From Taishania sp965247975 (lineage in GTDB: Bacteria > Bacteroidota > Bacteroidia > Flavobacteriales_D > Crocinitomicaceae): a stretch of 64,000 bases of DNA. This document shows, piece after piece, positions 7,381 through 13,813 of this stretch (positions within the stretch are counted from its first letter, which is position 1; each line of letters opens with the position of its first letter). Location of the stretch: contig OZ252050.1 of NCBI GenBank assembly GCA_965247975.1, positions 3,224,001-3,288,000 of the forward strand, in the 5' to 3' direction. The position numbers were made by a program, and so were the translations under genes. The notes below the pieces were generated by a model. The model ran no database searches. It was not told the DNA's origin and worked only from the letters and a program-made list of their open reading frames with translations.

Positions 7381-7511
7381 GGAAGTGTTGAGCAATTGGT
7401 TGGCTCGCTAGACTGAACCGAGCTTGCGAGTTCAGCGAAACAAGAGAATAGTTCAGCTGAGCTAAAATCTGGTCCCTTCGGGGCGTGTAGGTTCGATCCC
7501 TATCACTTCCA
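7381..7511 (+). ncRNA. tRNA-like RNA with a 55-nt anticodon loop
   Basis: Acceptor GGAAGTG/CACTTCC, D-arm GAGC/GCTC with GG in the loop, T-arm GTAGG-TTCGATC-CCTAT, discriminator A, and a class-II variable arm CCC-TTCG-GGG. The anticodon stem CTAGA (7408-7412) pairs with TCTGG (7468-7472), but the loop between is 55 nt instead of 7. It contains a CTGAAC/GTTCAG hairpin and a second GTTCAGC. No anticodon can be assigned. The extra ~48 nt could be an intron or a built-in target structure. Confidence 0.7.
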
Positions 7512-7515
7512 CAAC

Positions 7516-7602
7516 AGCGCTGTCGTTTCAGCGAGAACACTCAACTGTCTCTTGAGTTGTTCATTTTAATAGCGATTAAAGTCACCTATTAAAATCGGCG
7601 CT
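7516..7602 (+). ncRNA. Structured inter-tRNA segment, possible cloverleaf-like RNA
   Basis: AGCGC (7516-7520) can pair with GCGCT (7598-7602), enclosing three hairpins: CTG/CAG near 7520-7531, an AACACTCAA/TTGAGTTGTT stem with one bulge, and a perfect 10-bp ATTTTAATAG/CTATTAAAAT stem (7563-7572 with 7586-7595). The layout resembles a four-way junction of tRNA size without tRNA consensus bases. It could also serve only as a processing spacer. Confidence 0.4.
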
Positions 7603-7608
7603 AAATAA

Positions 7609-7681
7609 CTGGGAAGATAACGATTGGTTGTTTACCTGCATTGGACGCAGGAGGTTGTAGGTTCGAGTCCTGCTTCCCAGA
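7609..7681 (+). tRNA. tRNA-Pro(UGG)-like RNA with a non-proline acceptor
   Basis: Acceptor CTGGGAA/TTCCCAG, weak D-stem AAC/GTT with GG in the loop, anticodon stem CCTGC/GCAGG with loop ATTGGAC (anticodon TGG), variable AGGTT, T-arm GTAGG-TTCGAGT-CCTGC, discriminator A. Position 8 is G instead of U and the loop closes with an A-C pair. The acceptor differs entirely from the other Pro-like RNA in the array. Confidence 0.7.
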
Positions 7682-7687
7682 CAAAAT

Positions 7688-7773
7688 TGCCCTGTAGTGT
7701 AATGGCAACACACAAGTCCCGATGGTTATCGAGATTGATTCTTGGACTGTAGGTTCGACTCCTACTGGGGTAT
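7688..7773 (+). ncRNA. tRNA-like RNA with expanded anticodon loop
   Basis: Acceptor TGCCCTG pairs with TGGGGTA, with three G-T wobbles. T8 and A9 are present, the D-arm is GTGT/ACAC, and the T-arm is GTAGG-TTCGACT-CCTAC. Between AGTCC and GGACT the loop is 24 nt and includes a CGAT-GGTT-ATCG hairpin. If AGTCC/GGACT is the anticodon stem no variable loop remains; if CAAG/CTTG is used, GACT is the variable loop. No anticodon can be assigned safely. Confidence 0.6.
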
Positions 7774-7781
7774 CAATAAAA

Positions 7782-7854
7782 GCGGAGATGGCGGAACGGT
7801 ATACGCGTCTGTCTTAGAAACAGAATTTTGAGAGTTCGAATCTCTCTCTCCGCA
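7782..7854 (+). tRNA. tRNA-Leu(UAG)-like RNA lacking the long variable arm
   Basis: Acceptor GCGGAGA/TCTCCGC, T8-G9, D-arm GCG/CGC, anticodon stem TCTGT/ACAGA with loop CTTAGAA (anticodon TAG), T-arm GAGAG-TTCGAAT-CTCTC, discriminator A. It resembles bacterial tRNA-Leu in the first half. However, the variable region is only ATTTT, whereas every true bacterial tRNA-Leu is class II with a long arm. It is one of the best-folded members of the array. Confidence 0.75.
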
Positions 7855-7870
7855 CAAATAATGAATATTT

Positions 7871-7942
7871 AGGAATATAGTTTAATGGATAAAACGTTTG
7901 GTTACGGCCCTTGAGATGCGAGTTCGACCCATGCTATTCCTA
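7871..7942 (+). ncRNA. tRNA-Arg(ACG)-like RNA with a disrupted anticodon stem
   Basis: Acceptor AGGAATA/TATTCCT, T8-A9, D-arm GTTT/AAAC with GG in the loop, discriminator A. The anticodon loop TTACGGC would give ACG, but the flanks TTTGG and CCTTG form only two firm pairs. The T-stem has one A-A mismatch. It looks like the last, most decayed or most specialised member of the first series. Confidence 0.6.
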
Positions 7943-7961
7943 CAAATAAAAAAATAAATTT

Positions 7962-8006
7962 AACTACGCAAAAAGGTTGCGCAGATGGTAAAAACCTTTG
8001 TTGTGT
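7962..8006 (+). promoter_or_regulatory. Promoter/operator element, copy 2, upstream of the second RNA series
   Basis: 39 of 45 bases are identical to 2272-2316 in front of rtcB. This includes the CGCAA-N5-TTGCG inverted repeat and the spacing to AAAACCTTTG. Differences avoid the repeat arms. It lies 33 bp before the first GGTCAA element and points toward it and the RING/TerD gene, so these are probably transcribed together and controlled like rtcB. Confidence 0.7.
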
Positions 8007-8039
8007 CGAAAGATAAAAACGTTCTTTAAAATATTAGCA

Positions 8040-8096
8040 GGTCAAGAATAAGTTACTTCAAAACTACCCGATTCGTAATTAACTTATTCAATTACC
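8040..8096 (+). ncRNA. GGTCAA/RATTACC RNA element A (permuted form)
   Basis: GGTCAA, GAATAAG (8046-8052), TTACTTC, a 23-nt core, then CTTATTC (8083-8089), the exact complement of the N7, and AATTACC. The core contains TAC-CCGATTC-GTA, a small 7-nt-loop hairpin. Same constant blocks and layout as elements C, D and E, with a different but complementary 7-mer. Confidence 0.8.
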
Positions 8097-8106
8097 TACT
8101 TAAATT

Positions 8107-8329
8107 GAGGCAGTAGCTCAGATGGTAGAGCAGGTTAGCTTTTAAATTACCTAAAATATCAAATTTGAGGTGAAATGAATTTGAAAGGTCTACGATCGCA
8201 TACTCGGATGACAAATTCTTACAGATTTTGATTAAAATCCAACATTGCTATTGCGTTTCCGATGGTCAATAAGAGCTTACTTCAGCGCTTCGAATGCCCG
8301 GGTCGTGGGTTCGAGCCCCACCTGCCTCA
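8107..8329 (+). ncRNA. tRNA-like RNA interrupted in the anticodon arm by element B (non-permuted form)
   Basis: Acceptor GAGGCAG/CTGCCTC, T8-A9, D-arm GCTC/GAGC with GG, T-arm GTGGG-TTCGAGC-CCCAC and discriminator A are all canonical. After GGTTA the sequence enters GCTTTTA (8138-8144) and AATTACC, then 112 nt, then GGTCAA, TAAGAGC (8270-8276) and TTACTTC. The two 7-mers pair, with one G-T, as an extended anticodon stem. This is the same module as A, C, D and E, but with its halves in the opposite order, as expected when the tRNA is not permuted. The inner 112 nt has a GATTTT/AAAATC hairpin. An alternative reading is a ~150-nt intron with exon loop CTTCGAA (anticodon TCG), but that anticodon stem pairs poorly. 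Confidence 0.75.
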
Positions 8330-8336
8330 CTGTTAA

Positions 8337-8404
8337 GGTCAAAACTAACTTACTTCTGATTGGACTTACGGTTCGAATCCGTCTTTGAGAGTTAGTTAAT
8401 TACC
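8337..8404 (+). ncRNA. GGTCAA/RATTACC RNA element C (permuted, minimal T-arm core)
   Basis: GGTCAA, AACTAAC (8343-8349), TTACTTC, a 34-nt core, GTTAGTT (8391-8397, exact complement) and AATTACC. The core holds ACGG-TTCGAAT-CCGT, a tRNA-like T-arm, but no acceptor or D-arm. It would be a T-arm plus anticodon-stem mini-RNA. Confidence 0.8.
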
Positions 8405-8415
8405 TTAAAAAAATG

Positions 8416-8503
8416 GGTCAATATGATCTTACTTCCATGTCCAGGTTCGAATCCTGGTCTCCGAAAGGAGGGCGATTGGTTGAATTTAGATTATAAATTA
8501 TCC
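8416..8503 (+). ncRNA. GGTCAA/RATTACC RNA element D: circularly permuted tRNA-like gene
   Basis: GGTCAA, TATGATC (8422-8428), TTACTTC, a 53-nt core, GATTATA (8489-8495, complementary with one G-T), then AATTATCC (one extra T). The core reads in permuted order: T-arm CCAGG-TTCGAAT-CCTGG, acceptor 3' strand TCTCC, linker GAAA, acceptor 5' strand GGAGG, and a D-loop-like GATTGGTT. Joined across the 7-bp stem, it reconstitutes a tRNA-like fold opened at the anticodon loop. Confidence 0.75.
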
Positions 8504-8515
8504 AACTAAAATTTA

Positions 8516-8582
8516 GGTCAATTGTTTCTTACTTCTGGGATATCCCACCATTTTTCGGTAATGACTTAGAAACAAGATTACC
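8516..8582 (+). ncRNA. GGTCAA/RATTACC RNA element E (permuted form)
   Basis: GGTCAA, TTGTTTC (8522-8528), TTACTTC, a 33-nt core, GAAACAA (8569-8575, exact complement) and GATTACC. The core has a TGGGATATCCCA palindrome and CATT-TTTCGGT-AATG, a T-arm-like hairpin with a 7-nt loop. It ends 28 bp before the RING/TerD start codon and so forms the leader of that mRNA. Confidence 0.8.
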
Positions 8583-8610
8583 TGATTTATTAACTTTAAA
8601 AATTAGAATT

Positions 8611-10854
8611 ATGAAAAGAGAATTGTTAAAAGTATCGATTAGAAAAAATGCCATTATCATCCCAAAGGATTGGATTGTCAATGACGCATCAACAATTATC
8701 AACGAGACAACAAGTGTGCTGTTGGCAAATTGTGCTATGCTCGGATATACATTTTCCGAAGAATTGCTTCATAAAATAAATGGAATTTCACCTAAAGCGA
8801 AGTTAGAATTGTTTGAATTTTTGAAAGAGGTAACAGGTGTAAATAAAAATTGGACGCCTTTGGTTAAACAGTGGAACATTCCTACTGAAGAATCAATTGT
8901 TGACCACATATTTACTTGGTTTGCCAATGTTTTTAAAACAAATAAAGGCACTAAACTTCCTTGTGGACATTTAATCCCATTCAATACCTTTCCAATTGAG
9001 AGATACAATGGCTGTCCTTTCTGCGGAACGCCTTTTACATTTGATACAATCGACCGCACTGCTAGAATAAACAAGTTGAAAACACTTGAATTATGGCGAG
9101 AAGAAGATCTGGAAAAGGAACTTGTGAGCTTATTGGAATCACCAGTAGCATTGGACGCAACGCCAGTTGAAAGTCTTAAAATTTTAATTGCTGACTATGA
9201 TTTACCTAAAGGTATTCAGATTAAAATGAAAGAAACCTTAATGGTTGTCATTGATGCACTCGTTGAACAAAATCAGGCAGTGAAAGCTGGACAGTTCTTT
9301 AAAACTCCAAATGATGTATTAAGATACTTGTGGTACAAACACACTGGATTTTTGCAAATTATTGAACCTAAAACAATCGTGAATCGATTGAAAAAAAATG
9401 CAAGAAATTTGCATCCACAACTTGATAATAGTGCGGAAACTAAGATTAAATCACTAGCTGATTTGAAGCTAAAATACAATAGAACACAATGCAAACAATA
9501 TGCGTTATGGTTGAACAATTTATCTATAAGTATTATTGACCAATGTGAAATCATGCACCCAAAAAGAAGTATGTGGGTCAGAGTGATTAGAGCATTGAGA
9601 CTAACAGAATTCAGCAAAAGAAAAGGATTTGAAAACTTAGCAGAACTCTTGGATACGTTTTATAACGAAAAATATGAAGTTTGGCAAGGTAAAGTCAATG
9701 CGCATAAATTAAAAGCAGACAGTGAGGCTACTTTTGATTTGTTAAAACAGCGACCTGGATTGTTTGCAAGATCATTATTTTCTTCTATGTTATGGTTTGG
9801 ACCAGATGAATCAATTAAAAACTTCAAAGAAGTAATGGAAAATGTACCATCAAGATTGATCTTTACTTTAAACATGTATGCAGAAGTTTATTTTGATAAA
9901 AATGCATCAAGATCAGTAAAACCCTTGGGAGGAGTGAGTAAAAAAATACCAATGAACAAATTACTTCACTTATATTCTGATGAAGAATTGAAAAGAATGC
10001 AGTCTTTAATTCAAGATTTGAGTTTAGAAGTGATCAAATGGAATTTGAAAAAAGTACCGAACACAAATAAAACGATGTTTGTGGACCAAGGATTGTTTAA
10101 TATTCCTATTGCTATTGGTGATAGAAATGAAAATATTCAAGACTTACCAGGCGCTTTGATGGGTACCAAATTCAAAGTTGAAGGAGATACTGTTCGGCTA
10201 TTCTTACAATGGGGAGAAGGTCTACCAGCACAGCATCTTGACATGGATTTGAGTTGTAAAGTTGCTTACGAGAATAAGGACGAATTTTGTTCATACGCTC
10301 AACTTGTGATTCCAGGTTGTAAACATAGTGGAGATATTCAAAGAATCCCTAATAAAGTTGGGACAGCAGAATATATCGATCTTGACTTGAACGAATTATC
10401 AAGGTTAGGTGCGAAATATGTAAGTTTCACTTGTAACGCTTACACCGTTGGAAGCTTAGATCCAAACTTAGTCGTTGGATGGATGAACAGCAAATTTCCA
10501 ATGAAGATTTCAGCAAGCGGAGTTGCGTATGACCCATCAACAGTTCAACATCAAGTTAGAATTAAAAAATCCTTAACAAAAGGAATGGTGTTTGGAGTAT
10601 TAGACGTCATTAAAAGAGATATCATCTGGCTAGAGATGAGCTTTGATGGACAATTAGTGCAAAACCTTAACCTTTCAAATCTTGAGGCATTTCTAAATAA
10701 GCTAGATGCTAAATTAAAAATTGGTGATTTGTTAAAACTGAAGGCAGAAGTTCAAGGTTTAGAGCTTGTAAACAATTCCGAAAATGCAGATGAAGTTTAC
10801 GATATGAATTGGGCATTGAACACTGCTGAAGTTAGTAAGCTGTTTTTGGAATGA
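8611..10854 (+). CDS. RING-like zinc finger plus TerD-like domain protein
   Basis: 747 residues, no signal peptide or membrane segment, so cytoplasmic. A compact zinc-finger motif C118-G-H120 ... C135-P-F-C138 resembles half of a RING or treble-clef finger. The middle (~200-500) is helical, with a conserved-looking MWVRVIRALRLTEFSKRKGF stretch. From about 515 to 640 the sequence DMDLSCKVAY...HSGDI...YIDLDLNEL...YVSFTCNAYT resembles the calcium-binding TerD fold. This architecture recalls the protein family I know as MXAN_6230/SCO0854 RING domain proteins; the match is from memory and was not searched. It sits downstream of elements A-E with no terminator between, under the rtcB-like element, which points to an RNA-damage response role. 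A role in binding these RNAs is inference. Confidence 0.75.
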   Translation: MKRELLKVSIRKNAIIIPKDWIVNDASTIINETTSVLLANCAMLGYTFSEELLHKINGISPKAKLELFEFLKEVTGVNKNWTPLVKQWNIPTEESIVDHIFTWFANVFKTNKGTKLPCGHLIPFNTFPIERYNGCPFCGTPFTFDTIDRTARINKLKTLELWREEDLEKELVSLLESPVALDATPVESLKILIADYDLPKGIQIKMKETLMVVIDALVEQNQAVKAGQFFKTPNDVLRYLWYKHTGFLQIIEPKTIVNRLKKNARNLHPQLDNSAETKIKSLADLKLKYNRTQCKQYALWLNNLSISIIDQCEIMHPKRSMWVRVIRALRLTEFSKRKGFENLAELLDTFYNEKYEVWQGKVNAHKLKADSEATFDLLKQRPGLFARSLFSSMLWFGPDESIKNFKEVMENVPSRLIFTLNMYAEVYFDKNASRSVKPLGGVSKKIPMNKLLHLYSDEELKRMQSLIQDLSLEVIKWNLKKVPNTNKTMFVDQGLFNIPIAIGDRNENIQDLPGALMGTKFKVEGDTVRLFLQWGEGLPAQHLDMDLSCKVAYENKDEFCSYAQLVIPGCKHSGDIQRIPNKVGTAEYIDLDLNELSRLGAKYVSFTCNAYTVGSLDPNLVVGWMNSKFPMKISASGVAYDPSTVQHQVRIKKSLTKGMVFGVLDVIKRDIIWLEMSFDGQLVQNLNLSNLEAFLNKLDAKLKIGDLLKLKAEVQGLELVNNSENADEVYDMNWALNTAEVSKLFLE

Positions 10855-10863
10855 TCCAATTAT

Positions 10864-10904
10864 CCCAGAAGAGGTGCGATTATTCTCACCTCTTTTGGGT
10901 TTTT
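10864..10904 (+). terminator. Terminator closing the RNA-repair island
   Basis: CCCA-g-AAGAGGTG pairs with CACCTCTT-t-TGGG, followed by TTTTT. The 22-bp core 10871-10892 matches the core of the palindrome at 464-499 at 20 positions. It begins 10 bp after the stop codon. Confidence 0.8.
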
Positions 10905-11074
10905 AAAATAGACCCAAATTCACCCATAAACCAACATTCATCCCTTTATTTTTTAAACCGACAAATGTCCCTACATTATTTCACTACCTTTACCCCAAAG
11001 CAAGAACGACTTGCTTCTTCATCAACCATGTTTTGGTTACGCCCTCCTGAAATTGAGGGATTTATATTTTTTCC

Positions 11075-12466
11075 ATGCGCATTTTGGCTTTTTTGCTGCT
11101 TTTAATCCCCTATTCTAGTTCAGCTCAACAAAAGGGGGAAGTAATAAGTTATACTGAAAATAATTCGTACGGTTTGCAGACCAAATCTGGTAAAAAACTA
11201 ACCAAAGCAATTTACGATGAAGTGCCTTTTATCGATGATTTTAATAAAGTTTGTAGCGTTTCGAAAGGTGGAAAAATGGGCTTTATTTCTCTCAGTGGCA
11301 AAGAAATTACACCGATAATTTATGACGATGCTGGATTTTTTAGCAGCAAAAATGGACTTTGTTCCGTGACCAAAGATGAAAAATATGGCTTTATCAACAT
11401 GGCTGGAAATGTGGAAATTCCATTGATTTACGACTATACAGATTTGTTTTTCACAAATGGTATTTGTGCTGCATACCTCGAAGGAAAAGCAGGTTTGATT
11501 GATGAAGCTGGAGGTATTGTTGTACCTTTTGAATACGATGAATTTGGATTGCTCTCCGACGATCGAGATCTTTTTCCTGTCAGACAAGGTGACCTTTGGG
11601 GCTTTATGAATTTCAAAGGCGAAATCACCATTCCTATCATGTACGTCTTGGCGCTTCCTTTTAACGGAGAAAAAGCACTCATTTTCAATCAAACTGAATT
11701 TTTTTACATCAATCGCGCAAACCAAAAAATTTCCCAAAGCTATTATTACGTTGCTTCGCTTTCTGACGAATTATTCGTGCTACAGAACAAAGACAAATCG
11801 GAATTTTACTTGTTCGATGAATCTGATGATGACATTCGAACCGAAATATACCAAGCCATTTATGCATTTTCTGAAGATATGGCCATCGTAAAACAAAACG
11901 GAAAATTTGGATTCATTGATTCGAATGGTGACATAGTCATTCCTTGCATTTACAGCTATGCACAACCATTCATTCAAGGAAAAGCTGAGGTCACATTGGA
12001 CGATGAAACCTTTGAAATCGATGCAAACGGAACAAGATTATCGGAACTCGATGAAGCTTCGGGCGACGAAGTGCTTGAATTCACATTTGATGATTTGTTC
12101 AATGAGTTATTTCAAGATGATGCCCCCGATTTATTGCCTTTAGAAAAATTGCTGACTGACCAAAAATACGATGCTGTCATCCAGAAATGCAATGATATGT
12201 TGCAAGAAGACGATGCACGCGTAGACGTTTATTTCTTTTCCGGCAAAGCCAAATACTTGAAAAAACAATATCGCTTGGCGTATAATGACTTTAAACTTTT
12301 CTTGGATAATCAAAAAATATTCAATCATTTACAAGAGGGGAATTACCTCATGGCAATGACCTTGTTTGAGCTCAACCAACCAATCGAAGCATGTGAAAAA
12401 CTTGTCAAAGCGGAATCGCTGGGATCCGATGATGCGGCAGAAATGATTCTGAAAATGTGTAAATAA
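11075..12466 (+). CDS. Secreted WG-repeat protein with C-terminal TPR-like region
   Basis: 463 residues. The N-terminus MRILAFLLLLIPYSSSA is a typical signal peptide. Residues ~20-320 hold repeated WG-type units (KMGFISLSGKEITPIIYDD, KYGFINMAGNVEIPLIYDY, LWGFMNFKGEITIPIMY, KFGFIDSNGDIVIPCIY). Residues ~345-460 look like tetratricopeptide helices (LEKLLTDQKYDAVIQKCNDM...YRLAYNDFKLFLD). WG-repeat proteins are common in this phylum and lack a known enzymatic role; the repeats probably form a beta-propeller-like binding scaffold in the periplasm. Transcribed alone. Confidence 0.85.
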   Translation: MRILAFLLLLIPYSSSAQQKGEVISYTENNSYGLQTKSGKKLTKAIYDEVPFIDDFNKVCSVSKGGKMGFISLSGKEITPIIYDDAGFFSSKNGLCSVTKDEKYGFINMAGNVEIPLIYDYTDLFFTNGICAAYLEGKAGLIDEAGGIVVPFEYDEFGLLSDDRDLFPVRQGDLWGFMNFKGEITIPIMYVLALPFNGEKALIFNQTEFFYINRANQKISQSYYYVASLSDELFVLQNKDKSEFYLFDESDDDIRTEIYQAIYAFSEDMAIVKQNGKFGFIDSNGDIVIPCIYSYAQPFIQGKAEVTLDDETFEIDANGTRLSELDEASGDEVLEFTFDDLFNELFQDDAPDLLPLEKLLTDQKYDAVIQKCNDMLQEDDARVDVYFFSGKAKYLKKQYRLAYNDFKLFLDNQKIFNHLQEGNYLMAMTLFELNQPIEACEKLVKAESLGSDDAAEMILKMCK

Positions 12467-12507
12467 TTACGATTAATAAACTGCTTTATTATTAATCTCA
12501 GTGAAAA

Positions 12508-13803
12508 TTAAACCAAAGCCTTGCTAAACGCATTAGCTTTCATTTCCTGCTCAGAAATAGAAAGTCCATATTTCTTTGCTACTTTTCGCCAATCGTTCAC
12601 AGCTATTTTGACCTCATCTATGATTTCATGCGCTCGATTTTTCACTATCCTAAAATAAGGAGCAACCTCCAAAGCCAAGTCCAAGTCCTTCGAATTATCA
12701 TTTTCAGAAATATTCAACTTTAATCCAACACCTGTTTCATCTGGATTAATATCAAACGCTGGCGCCAAAACCCAACCCTCTTTTGTTAAAATAAATCCAT
12801 GATTCCGCAAGTGATCATCTGTATTGGAAACGCAAATACTAAAAACAATTCTTCGCCATAGCTGTTCTAAATCTTCGGTGACTTTTGCTCCGTTCCTAGC
12901 CAAAAAATCTACCAATTCTAAATAACTCACGCCTTCCCCATAATCTTCGCCATCTACATGTCCCAGCAAAGTCATGGCAGAAGCAAAGTGTAATCGTCCG
13001 CCAAACTTAGTACGATCAAAGCGTTTGGTTAAGAAAGTGTGACCGTAGTTCGAAAATTTTCGTACTTGCGCCTCAGGTACATTAATTCCAGAGGAAAGAG
13101 CCAACTCATGCGTAACCATCTCCCATGCGCCTATGTCAGAATTATCCTTTTTACTTGGAAATTTTGCAATCCAAAGACCATTTTCACTATCTACAACACT
13201 TGCTTTAGGACGAGCTCCTCCAAGAGATGAACCAGGAGCAACTAACATATTTAGCCATCGCATGTATTCAGGATCATGAATTACATCGTCATCTTCGAGT
13301 CTTAAACTTATTTGCTCTAGTTCCCGAATAGATGTCCACGGTGGACTTGCCAACGCTCGGTTATCGTTCAAAAAAGGACCGTCTTTGTCCAATTTAAAAC
13401 GCAAGCCCCCCATGCGATGACCATCAAACACACCCAATAAATAATCAGTTTCGAATAAGTGTTGCACCGTTCTTTTCTCAATTCTTGCCATTGCAGCCTC
13501 CCGCCTTCGCATCAAAATTCGTCCCCATCGGTCTGGTGAAGAATCCAAAAACAATCCAAAATTGCTCTTTTTCAAATCATTGAGGTATTGGGTACCTGCA
13601 TACATTTGTAAGTCAGGATCTAATAATTGCCCCAAGTCAGATTGAAGCCACTTTGTATCGTATTCAAATGAAAAAATTTCCTTTCCTCTTAAAAGTTCTG
13701 AATGCAGCATTCCCATGTACTCTGGATTTGAGGAATCAAGGGTAGGATTAGGATTGGAAAGTTCCCAATCTGCAAAAACGAATATGTATCTTTTTTTAGC
13801 CAA
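12508..13803 (-). CDS. hipA: HipA-family serine/threonine kinase toxin
   Basis: 431 residues. Contains the HipA hallmarks SSLGGARPKA (~195), the catalytic loop NTDDHLRNHG (~323) and the metal-binding APAFDINP (~345). HipA kinases phosphorylate targets such as glutamyl-tRNA synthetase and induce dormancy; here the substrate is unknown. The N-terminal half (ELLRGKEIFSFEYDTKWL..., SSPDRWGR) matches the HipA N-subdomain. It lies 10 bp downstream of its HipB-like partner in one operon. If its target is a tRNA-charging enzyme, proximity to an RNA-repair island is suggestive but may be chance. Confidence 0.9.
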   Translation of the reverse strand: MAKKRYIFVFADWELSNPNPTLDSSNPEYMGMLHSELLRGKEIFSFEYDTKWLQSDLGQLLDPDLQMYAGTQYLNDLKKSNFGLFLDSSPDRWGRILMRRREAAMARIEKRTVQHLFETDYLLGVFDGHRMGGLRFKLDKDGPFLNDNRALASPPWTSIRELEQISLRLEDDDVIHDPEYMRWLNMLVAPGSSLGGARPKASVVDSENGLWIAKFPSKKDNSDIGAWEMVTHELALSSGINVPEAQVRKFSNYGHTFLTKRFDRTKFGGRLHFASAMTLLGHVDGEDYGEGVSYLELVDFLARNGAKVTEDLEQLWRRIVFSICVSNTDDHLRNHGFILTKEGWVLAPAFDINPDETGVGLKLNISENDNSKDLDLALEVAPYFRIVKNRAHEIIDEVKIAVNDWRKVAKKYGLSISEQEMKANAFSKALV

Positions 13804-13813
13804 TTTAATCCTA

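Noticed and set aside
6865..7942. An ordinary tRNA operon
   Set aside because: Most members break near-universal tRNA rules (U8, U33, class-II arm of Leu, loop size), and the array is embedded in an RNA-repair locus. Whether some are charged cannot be excluded without the rest of the genome.
8138..8287. Group I intron in the 8107 tRNA-like gene
   Set aside because: About 150 nt is too short, and no group I core elements or guanosine-site pairing are visible. The same end sequences recur in permuted order outside a tRNA.
10851..11105. 84-codon ORF after the RING/TerD gene
   Set aside because: It runs through a terminator and the next gene's start, and its composition is not protein-like.
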